DNA from: Catellatospora tritici
GTDB lineage: Bacteria > Actinomycetota > Actinomycetes > Mycobacteriales > Micromonosporaceae
DNA: 64,000 nt
Direction of reading: 5' to 3'
NCBI RefSeq assembly: GCF_019083965.1
Contig: NZ_JAHRCY010000004.1
Span: 203,236-267,235, forward strand
Shown here piece after piece: positions 1-9,276 of the stretch. Numbering within the stretch: position 1 is the first letter of the stretch; each line of letters begins with the position of its first letter. The notes beneath the pieces are model-generated. The model was not told the DNA's origin and searched no databases. It saw only the letters and a program-made list of their open reading frames with translations. Both the position numbers and the translations under genes were made by a program.

Positions 1-1581
1 GACGACCGGCAGCGGCCCGTCCACGACCACAAGGCCGAGAACCTGCGGCTGCTGGACGACCTGGACATCGTCGCCGTCTTCGACGATCTCTGCGACAACC
101 GTCGCGTCCTCGCCAAGGAACTGCCCGACGCGCTCATGGTGGCCGTCGCCCTGCCCGGGTTCGCCACCGAGCACACCGACACCCACGACGGCGCCCCGGT
201 GGTCGCGTCGTTCGAACGCGTACCGCGCACCGGACGCACGGCCGCCGCCCGCGACCGGCTCGCCCTGTCCGACACCCGGTCCCTGGCCGAGCTGCCGATC
301 GCCGACCTGCAGGACAACGCCGCCGCCGCCGAGGCGCTCGCGGTCCGGCTCGACACCGCCGCCTCGACCGCGCTGGTGCGCACGCTCATCGCCCACAGCG
401 ACGCCAGCGCCGTCAAGATCGCCGAGCAGGCGGTCCGGCTGTCTCCGGCCGCCGACCCGGTGCGACGGATCCACCACATCCTCACTCGCGAGCGGTTCCG
501 CAAAGGACCCCGCACCAACTACCCGCTCGCCGTCGCCGAACGCGACCTCGGGCCGTTCGTCCGCGCGGGTGCGCCCATCCCCGTCGTGACCTTCGGCTTC
601 CCGGTGAAACTGCACTACAACGACCTGAAGACGGCCGGTGCGCGACCCGACCTGGGCGAGTTGGGCGCGCTGGTACGGCTGCGGGAGCTGCAGCACAGCG
701 TCCGCGCGGTGTACCCACCCGGCCTGCAGATCACCGTCCTCACCGACGGCAACCACTTTCGCGCCCGCCCCGCCGCCCTGCTCGACGCCTACCACGGCAA
801 ACTCGCCGAGTACCACCGCCTCGTCGGCGGTGCCGACGTGCTCGACATCGCCGACGTCGAGCAGGTGGCCGCCCGGCGGCTGGGCGCCGACGTGCACACC
901 CGCCGGACGACGATGATCGCCGCGGCGACCGACCGGCTCGAGCGCGGGCTGTCCGGAGTGACCGTCCACCAGGCGCCCCTGCAGGCCCTCGCCGAGGCCA
1001 CGCGTCGGTGCGCGGCGGTGCTGGGACACCGCGGCGACGGCACCGTCATGCCTGCCTTCACCGACCTGTTCCGCTCCCTGGTGTACGTCACCCCGATCGA
1101 CGTGCCCGCGGGCACCCCCCGAGCCGCCTGGTCCCGCCTGATCTACGCCGATGTGCTGCACCTGACCGACACCGACGTGTCCCCGGCCGTACGCCAGGCC
1201 CGACGGACGGTGCTGGCGCAGACCTGGCAGGACACCATCGGCTACCTGGCCGTCCTGGAGGTCGACCGCGACCTCGGCTACGACGACACCACCCTGTTCC
1301 CCGGCCGCGTCCGGCTCACGCCCAACCCTCGGCCGGGCGCGCTCGGCTTCACCTACCTCGGCGGTGCCGGAGTGTTGCCCTGGCACGGCACCGCGGCCGT
1401 CGAGGCGCGGGCCCAGCTGTCCACCGACTTCGCCGTCGCCCTGTCCGACCGCGGCTACGTGCCGGTGTACTCCGACCTGCTCGGCGCCGACCAACCCTGG
1501 TTCATGGTCCCCAGCGTGCTCGCCCGCGACGGCAGGCTGGACGGTGCCATCACCACCGGAATCCACCTCAGGCGCCGATGA
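1..1581 (+). CDS. HAD-like / isonitrile synthase-like (DIT1/PvcA family) fusion, 5' truncated
   Basis: The frame is open from base 1, so the gene begins upstream of the window; 526 residues are visible. The first roughly 50 residues resemble the C-terminal part of a HAD phosphatase domain (HKAENL, then VAVFDD). From about residue 190 the protein matches the DIT1/PvcA family: GFPVKLHYNDLK, PDLGELGALVRL, a YPPG segment, and LTDGNHF in place of the usual SDGRVF. Characterised members make isonitriles from amino acids and ribulose-5-phosphate. The divergence here means substrate and chemistry are open. Its stop overlaps the next start (ATGA), so it is coupled to an MFS exporter and an ATP-grasp ligase, which suggests a small natural-product pathway. 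The family call rests on motif recall only. Confidence 0.7.
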   Translation, partial: DDRQRPVHDHKAENLRLLDDLDIVAVFDDLCDNRRVLAKELPDALMVAVALPGFATEHTDTHDGAPVVASFERVPRTGRTAAARDRLALSDTRSLAELPIADLQDNAAAAEALAVRLDTAASTALVRTLIAHSDASAVKIAEQAVRLSPAADPVRRIHHILTRERFRKGPRTNYPLAVAERDLGPFVRAGAPIPVVTFGFPVKLHYNDLKTAGARPDLGELGALVRLRELQHSVRAVYPPGLQITVLTDGNHFRARPAALLDAYHGKLAEYHRLVGGADVLDIADVEQVAARRLGADVHTRRTTMIAAATDRLERGLSGVTVHQAPLQALAEATRRCAAVLGHRGDGTVMPAFTDLFRSLVYVTPIDVPAGTPRAAWSRLIYADVLHLTDTDVSPAVRQARRTVLAQTWQDTIGYLAVLEVDRDLGYDDTTLFPGRVRLTPNPRPGALGFTYLGGAGVLPWHGTAAVEARAQLSTDFAVALSDRGYVPVYSDLLGADQPWFMVPSVLARDGRLDGAITTGIHLRRR

Positions 1582-2825
1582 GCATCACCGCCACCACGAG
1601 CCCCGGCGCCGCGCCGCGCCGACTGTTGCCCGCACCCGGCCCGGCCCGGGTGCTGGTGTTGCTGTCCCTGCTGGGCAGCCTCGGCCTCGGCCTGTACCAG
1701 GCGGGCAGCGCCGTGTACTTCGTGCGGTTCGTCGGGCTGACCACGGCCCAGGTCGGCCTCGGCCTCGGCGCGGCGGGCCTGGTCGGACTCGTCGGCGGCG
1801 TCGCGATCGGTGGCCTGGCCGACCGCGTCGGGGCGCGGCGGGTCGCCTGTACGGCCGCGTTCGCGAAGGCGGTGCCGCTGCTGTACGCCACCCAGATCAG
1901 CGGATTCGGCGGCTTCCTGACGGTGGTGACCATGCTCGGCCTGGCCGAGTCGGCCTGGGTCGTCGCCAACGACGCACTCGTCGCGCACACCATGGCCGGC
2001 ACCTCACGGGTACGCGTCTCGGCCCAGCTGCGGTCGGTGTTCAACATCGGCCTCACCCTCGGCGGACTCGGTGCCGGTGTCGCCCTGTCGGTCGGCACCC
2101 GGGCCGCGTACCTGGCGCTCGTCGGCGCCTATGTGGTCACCTCTCTCGCCGAAGGGCTGGTCTGCCTGCGGATGCCCGCCGATCGCCCGCGCCCGCCGAC
2201 CGTCCCGCACGTCAGGACGGGCCGGGCCCTGCGCGACGTGCCGTATCTTGCGGTGGCCTGCCACAGCAACCTGACCACCCTGGGCGACATCATCCTGACC
2301 ATCGGCATCCCACTGTGGATCGTCACCGCCACCCGGGCCCCCGCCGCGACAGCCGCCGTCCTCATCGCCCTGAACTCCGTTCTCGTGGTCTTCCTACAGG
2401 TCTGGGCCACCGCGGGCGTGCGGTCCACCGCCACCGCCGCCCGGGTGCAGACCCGCGCCCTGGGCACGTTCATGCTGTGCTGCACCCTCATCGGCCTGGC
2501 CGCGACGGTCACCCGCGGACCGGCGATCGCGCTGCTGACGGCGGGCGCCCTGGCGCTGACCGCCGGTGAGATGTGGGGCCAGGCAGCCCGGTGGGAGCTG
2601 CGGTACGGCCTTGCCGCCCCCGAAGCCCAGGCCGAGTACGGCGCGACCTTCCGGCTCGGCCTCATCCTGCCCCGCAGCGTCGGCCCGCTGCTGGTCACCG
2701 CCGCGATCGGGGCGGGCGTGCTCGGCTGGCTGCTGCTGGCCGCCCTGTTCGGCCTGGGCATTGCCGTCAACCGGGCGCTGGTCGACTGGGCCGTCCGCAC
2801 CCGCCCGCAGGAAGGAACGGCATGA
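1578..2825 (+). CDS. MFS transporter
   Basis: A 415-residue polytopic membrane protein with about 12 hydrophobic segments. The loop after the second helix carries the MFS signature GGLADRVGARRV (motif A). The first helices are glycine-rich (LLGSLGLGLYQAG). The ATG overlaps the upstream stop and its own stop overlaps the next start (both ATGA), so it belongs to a three-gene operon. The likely role is export of the product of the flanking DIT1-like and ATP-grasp enzymes, or self-protection; the substrate is unknown. Confidence 0.85.
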   Translation: MSITATTSPGAAPRRLLPAPGPARVLVLLSLLGSLGLGLYQAGSAVYFVRFVGLTTAQVGLGLGAAGLVGLVGGVAIGGLADRVGARRVACTAAFAKAVPLLYATQISGFGGFLTVVTMLGLAESAWVVANDALVAHTMAGTSRVRVSAQLRSVFNIGLTLGGLGAGVALSVGTRAAYLALVGAYVVTSLAEGLVCLRMPADRPRPPTVPHVRTGRALRDVPYLAVACHSNLTTLGDIILTIGIPLWIVTATRAPAATAAVLIALNSVLVVFLQVWATAGVRSTATAARVQTRALGTFMLCCTLIGLAATVTRGPAIALLTAGALALTAGEMWGQAARWELRYGLAAPEAQAEYGATFRLGLILPRSVGPLLVTAAIGAGVLGWLLLAALFGLGIAVNRALVDWAVRTRPQEGTA

Positions 2826-4087
2826 CCAGGTTCGTGGTCGTCTACGACGACGGGGCGGTGGACCCGGCGGAGATCCACACCGGCCTGGCTCCGCTCGGCG
2901 ACGTGGTCTACGCGCTCGCGCCCTCGCCGCACAACGAACGCCTGGCCCCGCTGCTGCGGGAACTGGGCACGGTCGTCCCGCTCGATCCGCGGACGATGGT
3001 CGCCGATGTCGGGCGGCTGCGCCCCGACGCGGTGCTGACCTTCAGCGAGCGCCGTCTGCGCCTCGCCGCGGCGCTGACCAGCGCACTGAGCCTGCCCGGT
3101 CACCTGCCGACGGTGGCCGAGACGCTCACCGACAAGCTCCGCCAGCGCGCGGCGCTGTCGGCCGCGGGCGTCGACCACGTCCGCCATGCCGCCGTACGAC
3201 CCGGAGCAGCCGACCAGGCCCTGGCCGTAGTCGGACTGCCCGCCGTGCTCAAACCGGTCGTCGGCGAGGGCAGCCGCGACACCCTGCTGCTCGACGACCC
3301 GGCGACGGCGACGACGACCATCGAGGCCACCCTGGCCGCCACCGGCGCCGACTTCGTCCTCGAGGAACGCCTCGTGGGCCGCGACAGCGGCCGGTACGGC
3401 GACTTCGTCTCGGTCGAGAGCGTCATCGCCGACGGTCGGATCGGTCACCTGGGCGTCACGGGCAAGTTCCCGCTGCTGCCGCCGTTTCGCGAGCAGGGGC
3501 AGTTCTGGCCCGCCCGGCTCGACCCCGTCGAGCGCGCGGCACTGACAGAGCTCGCCGCGCGGGCGATCACCGCGCTGGGCGTGCACACGGGAATCACTCA
3601 TACCGAGATCAAGCTGACCCCGGACGGGCCGCGCATCATCGAGGTGAACGGCCGACTCGGCGGGTTCATCAACGACCTGAGCATCCGCTCGGCCGGGATC
3701 GACGCGGTCGGGCTGGCCGGACGGGTGGCCCTGGGCGAGCGCGTCGCGGTGGCGCCCGTCGCACCGACCGCGGTCCACTTCCACTACCAGGGGCAGTCGC
3801 CCACCCGGCGATGCCGCCTTGTCGGGGTGAACGGGCTCGCGCAGGTTCGCAGAGTCGCCGGCGTCACCGGCTACCGTCGCATGATCCCGCTCGGGACCGA
3901 GCTGGCCGACAGCGTCATGACCAGACCAGTCGGCGTCGTCTACGGCACGGCCGCCGACCACGCCGGGATGCTCGCCGTCCTGGACCGGGCCCTGGCCGAG
4001 CTGACCTACCGCTACGACATCGACGGAACCATCATCGACGTGCCCGGCGACGCCGACTGGCCGCGGCCTGACCTTCGCCGCCCGTAG
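2822..4087 (+). CDS. ATP-grasp ligase
   Basis: 421 residues with the ATP-grasp order: an N-terminal Rossmann-like preATP domain to about residue 95, the segment TLTDKLRQRAAL, the ATP-binding lysine in LPAVLKPVVGEGS, the strand FVLEERLVG, and the metal-binding IIEVNGRLGG near residue 280. Such enzymes activate a carboxylate as acyl phosphate and join it to an amine or thiol. Being last in an operon with a DIT1/PvcA-like protein and an exporter suggests amide or peptide bond formation on a small metabolite; the substrate cannot be read from sequence. The start ATG overlaps the MFS stop. The roughly 100 C-terminal residues are less conserved. Confidence 0.85.
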   Translation: MTRFVVVYDDGAVDPAEIHTGLAPLGDVVYALAPSPHNERLAPLLRELGTVVPLDPRTMVADVGRLRPDAVLTFSERRLRLAAALTSALSLPGHLPTVAETLTDKLRQRAALSAAGVDHVRHAAVRPGAADQALAVVGLPAVLKPVVGEGSRDTLLLDDPATATTTIEATLAATGADFVLEERLVGRDSGRYGDFVSVESVIADGRIGHLGVTGKFPLLPPFREQGQFWPARLDPVERAALTELAARAITALGVHTGITHTEIKLTPDGPRIIEVNGRLGGFINDLSIRSAGIDAVGLAGRVALGERVAVAPVAPTAVHFHYQGQSPTRRCRLVGVNGLAQVRRVAGVTGYRRMIPLGTELADSVMTRPVGVVYGTAADHAGMLAVLDRALAELTYRYDIDGTIIDVPGDADWPRPDLRRP

Positions 4088-4109
4088 GCGGTCCGGCGGG
4101 CGCGGCGGC

Positions 4110-4547
4110 TCAGCCGTGGGTTCCTTCGCGGTGCTCCAGGCCGACGGCGTCGCGCAGTTCGATCATGTCCTGGGACAGGTGGGACTTGCCCTCGCTGTGC
4201 GCCTCCATCAGGTCGGCCAGGCCGTCGGCGATCGCGTTCAGCTTGTGCTGGACCGCCTCGTTGGCGCGGGTCTGGCTGTTCTGCAGCAGCGCCACCATCA
4301 GGAAGGTGACGATCGTGGTGGCCGTGTTGATGATCAACTGCCAGGTGTCGACCTTGTCGATGATCAGGATGGACGGCGCCCAGACCAGGATCAGCAACAC
4401 GCACAGGGCGAAGAACCACGCCTTCGACGCGAACGTGCTGGCCGCCTCCGCGAAGTGGTCGAACATCGTCATGTCCTCGCCGGAGACCGAGGACGGCATG
4501 TCACGATCGCGCCCGGTCGTCGGCGACGAGGTTTTCCTGTGCGTCAT
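4110..4547 (-). CDS. low-affinity iron permease family protein
   Basis: 145 residues read from ATG at 4547; internal ATGs at 4499 and near 4473 are alternatives, the last preceded by a purine-rich GGCGAGG. The core MFDHFAEAASTFASKAWFF, then LILVWAPSILI, then a second helix of the type LIINTATTIVTFLMVALLQNS, followed by a charged helix (NEAVQHKLNAI), is the pattern of the low-affinity iron permease family (PF04120). Two membrane helices are expected. Transport by bacterial members is poorly established, so the function is tentative. It converges on the ATP-grasp operon, with 22 bp between stops. Confidence 0.75.
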   Translation of the reverse strand: MTHRKTSSPTTGRDRDMPSSVSGEDMTMFDHFAEAASTFASKAWFFALCVLLILVWAPSILIIDKVDTWQLIINTATTIVTFLMVALLQNSQTRANEAVQHKLNAIADGLADLMEAHSEGKSHLSQDMIELRDAVGLEHREGTHG

Positions 4548-4904
4548 ACCGGGTTGATGCCCACCCGGACCCGGTTCCATGCCTGCGCCACGCGCCGAAC
4601 GTGGCCAAGATGAGCTGACCCCCTGGACATGGCAGATCAGGACAAAGGTTCCACCGCGCCGCCGGTCTGCCGCCGCGCTGGCGCGTGCCCGCGGCGTGCC
4701 CGTGCTCGTGCGGGACCGGCGGGGGCGGGTCACGGTGGCGCGGGTCGGACTGCAGCCGATCGACCTGCGGTGAAGCTGGGACCCTGCCGCTGTCGCGGGG
4801 GTCGTGGGGGGAGTCCGGTGATTTCCCAGCGCGGGGTGCCAACTTTCGTGTGGTGAGCGTCCGTCAGCGAGGGCGGAAGGACCAACCATGGACGGAGGTG
4901 ACGG
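4548..4904. other. 357-bp intergenic region, no convincing gene
   Basis: Lies between the divergent iron-permease-like gene and the sigma factor gene. A 64-codon frame on the plus strand (4579-4773) is open but is very Arg/Ala/Pro-rich and shows no family resemblance, so I do not call it. The region presumably holds the promoters for both flanking genes. The last 15 bases before 4905 contain a strong GGAGGT ribosome binding site for the sigma gene. Confidence 0.5.
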
Positions 4905-5471
4905 GTGGCGGACGACGAAGGATTCCACGACTTCGTACACGCGAGATTGAACCGGTTGTCGCGCATCGCATACCTGCTCGCGGGTGATCGGCACGCGGCC
5001 GAGGACCTACTGCAGAACACGTTGATCCGGTTGGCCTCGCGATGGTCGAAGGTGATGCGCGCGGGCACACCGGATGCGTATGTGCGCAAGATGATGTACC
5101 ACGAGCACGTGTCGAACTGGCGCCGCAACCGCCACTTGCGCGCCGAGTACACCACGGCGCAACTGCCGGACGTACCGGCCGGGGCCGACCTGGCCGCCGA
5201 CACCGTACGCCGGCTGTTGCTGGAGCAGGCCCTGGCGAAACTGACCCGCAAACAACGTGCCGTGATCGTGCTGCGCTACTTCGAGGATTTGTCCGAGGCG
5301 GACGCCGCGGAGGCGCTCGGGGTATCCCTCGGCACGATCAAGAGCCAGACCTCGCATGCCCTGTCCCGGCTGCGTGAGCTCGCGCCGGAATTGCACGTGC
5401 TGGTCAGGGAGCCCGCCGAGCGAGGCGCCACGACAGTCCGCGCGGCCGGGAGCAAAGGGGTGACCGCATGA
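4905..5471 (+). CDS. SigE-family RNA polymerase sigma factor (ECF type)
   Basis: 188 residues, GTG start with GGAGGT a few bases upstream. Region 2 (residues about 10-75) has AYLLAGDRHAAEDLLQNTLIRL and the Trp-rich RNA-binding segment. Region 4 (about 105-160) has LTRKQRAVIVLRYFEDLSEADAA followed by LGVSLGTIKSQTSHALSRLR. This is the actinobacterial 'SigE family' subgroup of ECF sigma factors (SigE here is the database family name, not S. coelicolor SigE). Its stop overlaps the start of a downstream membrane protein (ATGA), as for a sigma/anti-sigma or sigma/sensor pair. Confidence 0.9.
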   Translation: MADDEGFHDFVHARLNRLSRIAYLLAGDRHAAEDLLQNTLIRLASRWSKVMRAGTPDAYVRKMMYHEHVSNWRRNRHLRAEYTTAQLPDVPAGADLAADTVRRLLLEQALAKLTRKQRAVIVLRYFEDLSEADAAEALGVSLGTIKSQTSHALSRLRELAPELHVLVREPAERGATTVRAAGSKGVTA

Positions 5472-6682
5472 GCGACCTGAGAGAACTACTGACCTCGATC
5501 AGCGACCACGCCGGGGTGTACGAAGTCACCGAGCGCTCCTACGTTCTCGGCCGCCGTCGCGTGGTCCGCCGTCGCGCGGCTTGGGCGGCGGCGGGTGCGA
5601 CCGTCGCCGTGGTGACGCTGCTGACCGCGATGAACCTTCCCGGGCGTACGGCTCCGGACCCAGCGATCACCCCGACGCCCTCGCCGTCGGCCGTGACGCT
5701 GTCGAGCTGCTCACCCGCTGAACTGCCGGTGCACGCCAAGGTCCGACGCGACGAGTTCCGCCACCTGACCGGCGACCCCAGCGGACGGATCCTGGCGGCG
5801 CGTGGCGAGGACATTAGCGGCGACGACATCGTCGCGATCTGGACGGACGACGTGCCCACCGCGGTGGTCAAGGTGTCGGACCAGGTGAGCGAAGTCGCCG
5901 CGGTGAGCCCGAACGGCATCGTCGTCCTGGCTGGGATGCGGCTCAAGGACGGCAGCCGAGGTCAGACGCAGTACACCTCGTTGGCGTGGGTGTACCAGGA
6001 CGGCACCGTCACCCGACTCCGGGGCGAGGACGTGTTCGGCTCAGCCGTCAACACGGCAGGCACGGTCGTCGGCATGGCGGGCAGGGACCTGGTGGTCTGG
6101 CGCGACGCCACCGCCGAGCCGCAGCGGCTCGCCGTACCGGAAGGCGCGACACCGGGCGCCCCGATGGAGATCACCGACGATGGCACGGTCGTCGCGACGC
6201 TCTACCGGGACGGAATCGGCCGGTTGCAGTTGTGGTCGACGGACGGAACAAGCCGTCCGCTCGCCTCGCCGGATACGATCGACGGCGCCCCGGTGGTCGA
6301 CTCCCGGATCGGCCAGTTCGCTGACGGCTGGGTCTCCGGCACGATCACCACGCGCCAGGGCGAGACCCGCCGCAGGTATGCGGCCCGCTGGCACCTCAGC
6401 GACGGTGAGGTCGAGTGGTTCGGCGGCGGCCCCGGCGGCGTGACTGCCGTCAACCCGCAGGGATGGGCTGTGTTCCAGCAGGATGCCCGCTTGACTCTGA
6501 TCCACGCGGACACGGCAGTCCCCGTGCCCGGCGTGCCCGACTACTCGCCCACGACGCGCACGGGCATGGACATGCCGATCATCTCGCTGATCAGCTCGGA
6601 CGGGCGGAGCCTGGTCGGAAGCCAGACCACTCTGGCTAAGAACATGCCGTCCCGTCACCTGCTGCGCTGGACCTGCCGCTGA
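5468..6682 (+). CDS. membrane-anchored protein with extracytoplasmic domain, putative anti-sigma/sensor partner
   Basis: 404 residues. A short cytoplasmic N-terminus (about 40 residues, basic end GRRRVVRRRA) precedes one membrane helix (AAGATVAVVTLLTAM), a Pro/Thr/Ser linker and about 320 extracytoplasmic residues. That part repeats a beta-propeller-like pattern (NTAGTVVGMAGRDLVVW, DDGTVVATLY, SDGRSLVGS). Coupling to the upstream SigE-family gene suggests it controls or is served by that sigma factor, but I see no canonical zinc-binding anti-sigma motif (HxxxCxxC). No enzymatic motif is evident. Confidence 0.65.
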   Translation: MSDLRELLTSISDHAGVYEVTERSYVLGRRRVVRRRAAWAAAGATVAVVTLLTAMNLPGRTAPDPAITPTPSPSAVTLSSCSPAELPVHAKVRRDEFRHLTGDPSGRILAARGEDISGDDIVAIWTDDVPTAVVKVSDQVSEVAAVSPNGIVVLAGMRLKDGSRGQTQYTSLAWVYQDGTVTRLRGEDVFGSAVNTAGTVVGMAGRDLVVWRDATAEPQRLAVPEGATPGAPMEITDDGTVVATLYRDGIGRLQLWSTDGTSRPLASPDTIDGAPVVDSRIGQFADGWVSGTITTRQGETRRRYAARWHLSDGEVEWFGGGPGGVTAVNPQGWAVFQQDARLTLIHADTAVPVPGVPDYSPTTRTGMDMPIISLISSDGRSLVGSQTTLAKNMPSRHLLRWTCR

Positions 6683-6686
6683 CCGG

Positions 6687-6721
6687 CCGACGGGCCGGGC
6701 AGGATCCGCCCGGCCCGTCGG
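6687..6721. terminator. intrinsic hairpin terminator
   Basis: Perfect 14-bp inverted repeat: CCGACGGGCCGGGC pairs with GCCCGGCCCGTCGG across a 7-base loop, five bases after the stop of the membrane-protein gene. No U-tract follows, which is common in high-GC actinomycetes. It can act in both directions and also lies downstream of the converging ABC permease gene. Confidence 0.8.
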
Positions 6722-6838
6722 CACCGGGAGCGTCGCGACGTCGCCGACGGCCACTACGCCAACCGGGGCCGCGAGATCCCGCGTGACGGCTGGGAGGTGC
6801 TGGCCGACCCGCTACGGGCGGCCACGGTGTACGGGTAA
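6722..6838 (+). other. possible gene remnant, start-less open frame
   Basis: After the hairpin, the frame shared with the upstream gene stays open to a TAA at 6836-6838 and encodes a protein-like tail containing DGHYANRGREIPRDGWEVL. There is no start codon or ribosome binding site. Composition looks coding, so this may be the 3' end of a deleted gene. I do not recognise it; it could be chance in GC-rich DNA. Confidence 0.2.
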
Positions 6839-6858
6839 GACCAGGCTCCTGGCGGACG

Positions 6859-9276
6859 TCAACGGTCGGTTCGGTGACCCGCCGCGGGCAGCAGCGCCGC
6901 CGCTACCGCCAGGACCAGGGCGGTTCCTGTTGTGGCGACCAGCGTGCCCCATGGCACCACGACCGGCACGTCCACGCCGAGCTGCGTGCCCAGCCCATTG
7001 GCCAGCCCGGCGAGCGCGACGACGGCCGCGCCGAGGCCGAGCGCGGCCCCCACCGCCACGACCACGGCGGTCTCGGTGGCGAGCAGGCCGAGCAGTTGCC
7101 GCCGGGTCGCCCCGCAGCGGCGTAGCACGGTCAGGTCGCCGACGCGGGCGGCGGTCGCCATCAGCGTCGTACTGACGACCGCGAGCAGCCCGTAACCGGC
7201 CGAGACGCCGATCAGCAAGGTGGTGAACACCCATACCAGCCGGTCGTCCTCGTCTCGGGCCTCGGCGGCGTACGTGGTGGCGTCGCTCAGGCGTGCCCCC
7301 AGCCCGGCCAGCGAGCCGACGGGCCGTGCCCGGGTGAGGTAGACGATCGGGGTCAACGCGGTCGGGTCGACCGCGCGTGCCGTGGCTCGGTCGAGCAGGA
7401 TCCCGGCCGGGGCCGGTCCGTCCACGACCGCGACCACCCGCAGCGCGTGCTCACGGCCGTCGGCGGCGCCCACCGGACGCGCGTCGCCGACCGTCCAACC
7501 CGAGGACGCGGCGAACCCGCTGGTGATCGCGGCGGGCAGCGACACCGCCCCGCCGGGCTCGTCCGGCGGCGTCGCGGCGTGCACGTCGGCCAGGGTGCCC
7601 GCGGCCACGGTGAACAGGCTGTCCTGATCAGGGGCGACACCGATCGCGGCCAGCGGCCGGGGGCCGTCGTAGAGCACGGTGGACAGTGCCGAGCGGCCAC
7701 CGGCGGCGGCCACGGCCGCGTCGGACAGGCCGGGGGTGCCGTCGGGGACGACGACCGCCACGGCGCCGACCGCGGCGACCCGGTTCAGGTTGTAGTACCG
7801 GGTGGTGGTCTGCACCATCCCGCCGATGAGGACCGCGAACGTGACGCTGAGCAGGACCGGGGCCGCGATGGAGGCGGCCCGTCGGGGTGCGGTCCGGGTC
7901 TGCTGGCGCACCAGCAGCACGGTCGCCCCCGGGGCCCGGGAGAACGGGGCGGTCAGCGCCCGTACGGCGGACGGCAGCAGCACCGGGCCGAGCAACGCGG
8001 CCCCGGCGACCAGGGCCATCGCCGTGTACAGGGCATAGGTGCCCAGGTCCGGCCCGGCGGCCCGGCTCGCCGCGACAGCCGCGACGCCCGCGGCCGACAG
8101 CGCCGCCGCACCGGCGAGCCAGCGCGTCCGGGTCATCGGCCGGTCGTCGACCGCCGCCTCGCGCAGCACGGCCAACGGGCTGGTCCGGGCCGCCCGCCGC
8201 GCGGACGACCAGGCCCCGGCCATCGCCACGAGCAGCCCCGCCCCGGCCGCCGCGGCCGGTACGACGGGCAGGACCGTCACGGTGAACGTCGGCGGCTGGA
8301 AACCGGCGCTCACCAGCCAACGACCGACCGGCGCCGCGGCCAGCGACCCCGCGGGCACACCGACCAGGCCCGCCCCCAGGCCCAGCAGCAGCGCCTCGCC
8401 GTGGACCGTGCGACGAACCTGGCGCGGCAACGCGCCAAGCAGGCGCAGCAGCCCCAGCTCCCGGTGGCGCTGCCGCGTCGCGAACGCGAATGTGGCGGCC
8501 ACGATGAACACCGACGCGAACGCGGTCAGGGCGGTCAGCGCGGTGAGCACCTGCAGGCCGATCCAGCGGGTCCGCGCGTCGGCGACCGGTTCCAACACCG
8601 CCCGGTCTGCCGCGTGCAGCACGACCCCATCGCCGCCGACGACCGTCCGCGCGGCAGTGGCGACCGTGTCGGCGTCGGCGCCGTCGCGCAGCAGCAGTCC
8701 GATCACGGGTACGCCACCGGACCGCGCCGCGGCGGCCGTGTCACTCACCCACAGGCCGGGGCCGGACACGGTGCCCGACACGGTGAATCGCTCCGGCCCG
8801 GCCGAGGTCAGCAGCGTGACCACCGTCCCCGGCGACAGGCCGAGCCGCGAGTCGAGCGCGACCTCGTCCGCCGCCCGCGGGGCCACGCCGTCGGCCAGCG
8901 GGTATCCGCCGAGTGCGGCCACCGACCAGCCCCGGGCCTGCCGCTCCGGCCCGGTCGGGTGGCCGTCGCGCAGCAGTTGGGCGGTGAAGGCGTGCTCGGC
9001 GACGGCCGCGCGCACGCCCTCCAGCCCGCCCAGCCGATCGACCAGGGTTCGGGCCTGCTCCGCCGACCACGGCCGGGGCTCGGTGAACGACTCCGGGTCG
9101 GGCGGTGGCACCGGCCTTACCAGGACCGGGCTGTGTCCATACCGGGCGGGTGTCACCGGATGTGCCGAGGTCAGCAGCGCGCCGACGGCCGTGAGCAACC
9201 CGACCGCGACGGCGAGGGTGATCGCGGTGCCGAGCACGCTGCTCCACCGGTGCCGCAGCGTCGCGAGCGCGATCAC
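6859..9276 (-). CDS. ABC transporter permease, FtsX/MacB type
   Basis: 805 residues from GTG at 9276, which overlaps the stop of the ATPase gene (GTGA). It has an N-terminal membrane helix (LGTAITLAVAVGLLTAV), a large extracytoplasmic domain, then FtsX cores: FASVFIVAATFAFATRQRHRELGLLRLLGA near the middle and VSTTLMATAARVGDLTVLRRCGATRRQLL near the C-terminus. This is the duplicated FtsX arrangement of about 10 helices. With its partner ATPase it forms an exporter of the antimicrobial-peptide or lipoprotein class. A histidine kinase/response regulator pair is divergent from it, the usual arrangement for envelope-stress or peptide-sensing ABC systems. Confidence 0.85.
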   Translation of the reverse strand: MIALATLRHRWSSVLGTAITLAVAVGLLTAVGALLTSAHPVTPARYGHSPVLVRPVPPPDPESFTEPRPWSAEQARTLVDRLGGLEGVRAAVAEHAFTAQLLRDGHPTGPERQARGWSVAALGGYPLADGVAPRAADEVALDSRLGLSPGTVVTLLTSAGPERFTVSGTVSGPGLWVSDTAAAARSGGVPVIGLLLRDGADADTVATAARTVVGGDGVVLHAADRAVLEPVADARTRWIGLQVLTALTALTAFASVFIVAATFAFATRQRHRELGLLRLLGALPRQVRRTVHGEALLLGLGAGLVGVPAGSLAAAPVGRWLVSAGFQPPTFTVTVLPVVPAAAAGAGLLVAMAGAWSSARRAARTSPLAVLREAAVDDRPMTRTRWLAGAAALSAAGVAAVAASRAAGPDLGTYALYTAMALVAGAALLGPVLLPSAVRALTAPFSRAPGATVLLVRQQTRTAPRRAASIAAPVLLSVTFAVLIGGMVQTTTRYYNLNRVAAVGAVAVVVPDGTPGLSDAAVAAAGGRSALSTVLYDGPRPLAAIGVAPDQDSLFTVAAGTLADVHAATPPDEPGGAVSLPAAITSGFAASSGWTVGDARPVGAADGREHALRVVAVVDGPAPAGILLDRATARAVDPTALTPIVYLTRARPVGSLAGLGARLSDATTYAAEARDEDDRLVWVFTTLLIGVSAGYGLLAVVSTTLMATAARVGDLTVLRRCGATRRQLLGLLATETAVVVAVGAALGLGAAVVALAGLANGLGTQLGVDVPVVVPWGTLVATTGTALVLAVAAALLPAAGHRTDR

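Noticed and set aside
2129..3961. Minus-strand open frame of 610 codons opposite the MFS and ATP-grasp genes
   Set aside because: Crosses two real genes on the other strand and has no recognisable domain.
4579..4773. Short plus-strand ORF upstream of the SigE-family gene
   Set aside because: Only 64 codons, Arg/Ala-rich, no ribosome site and no family resemblance.
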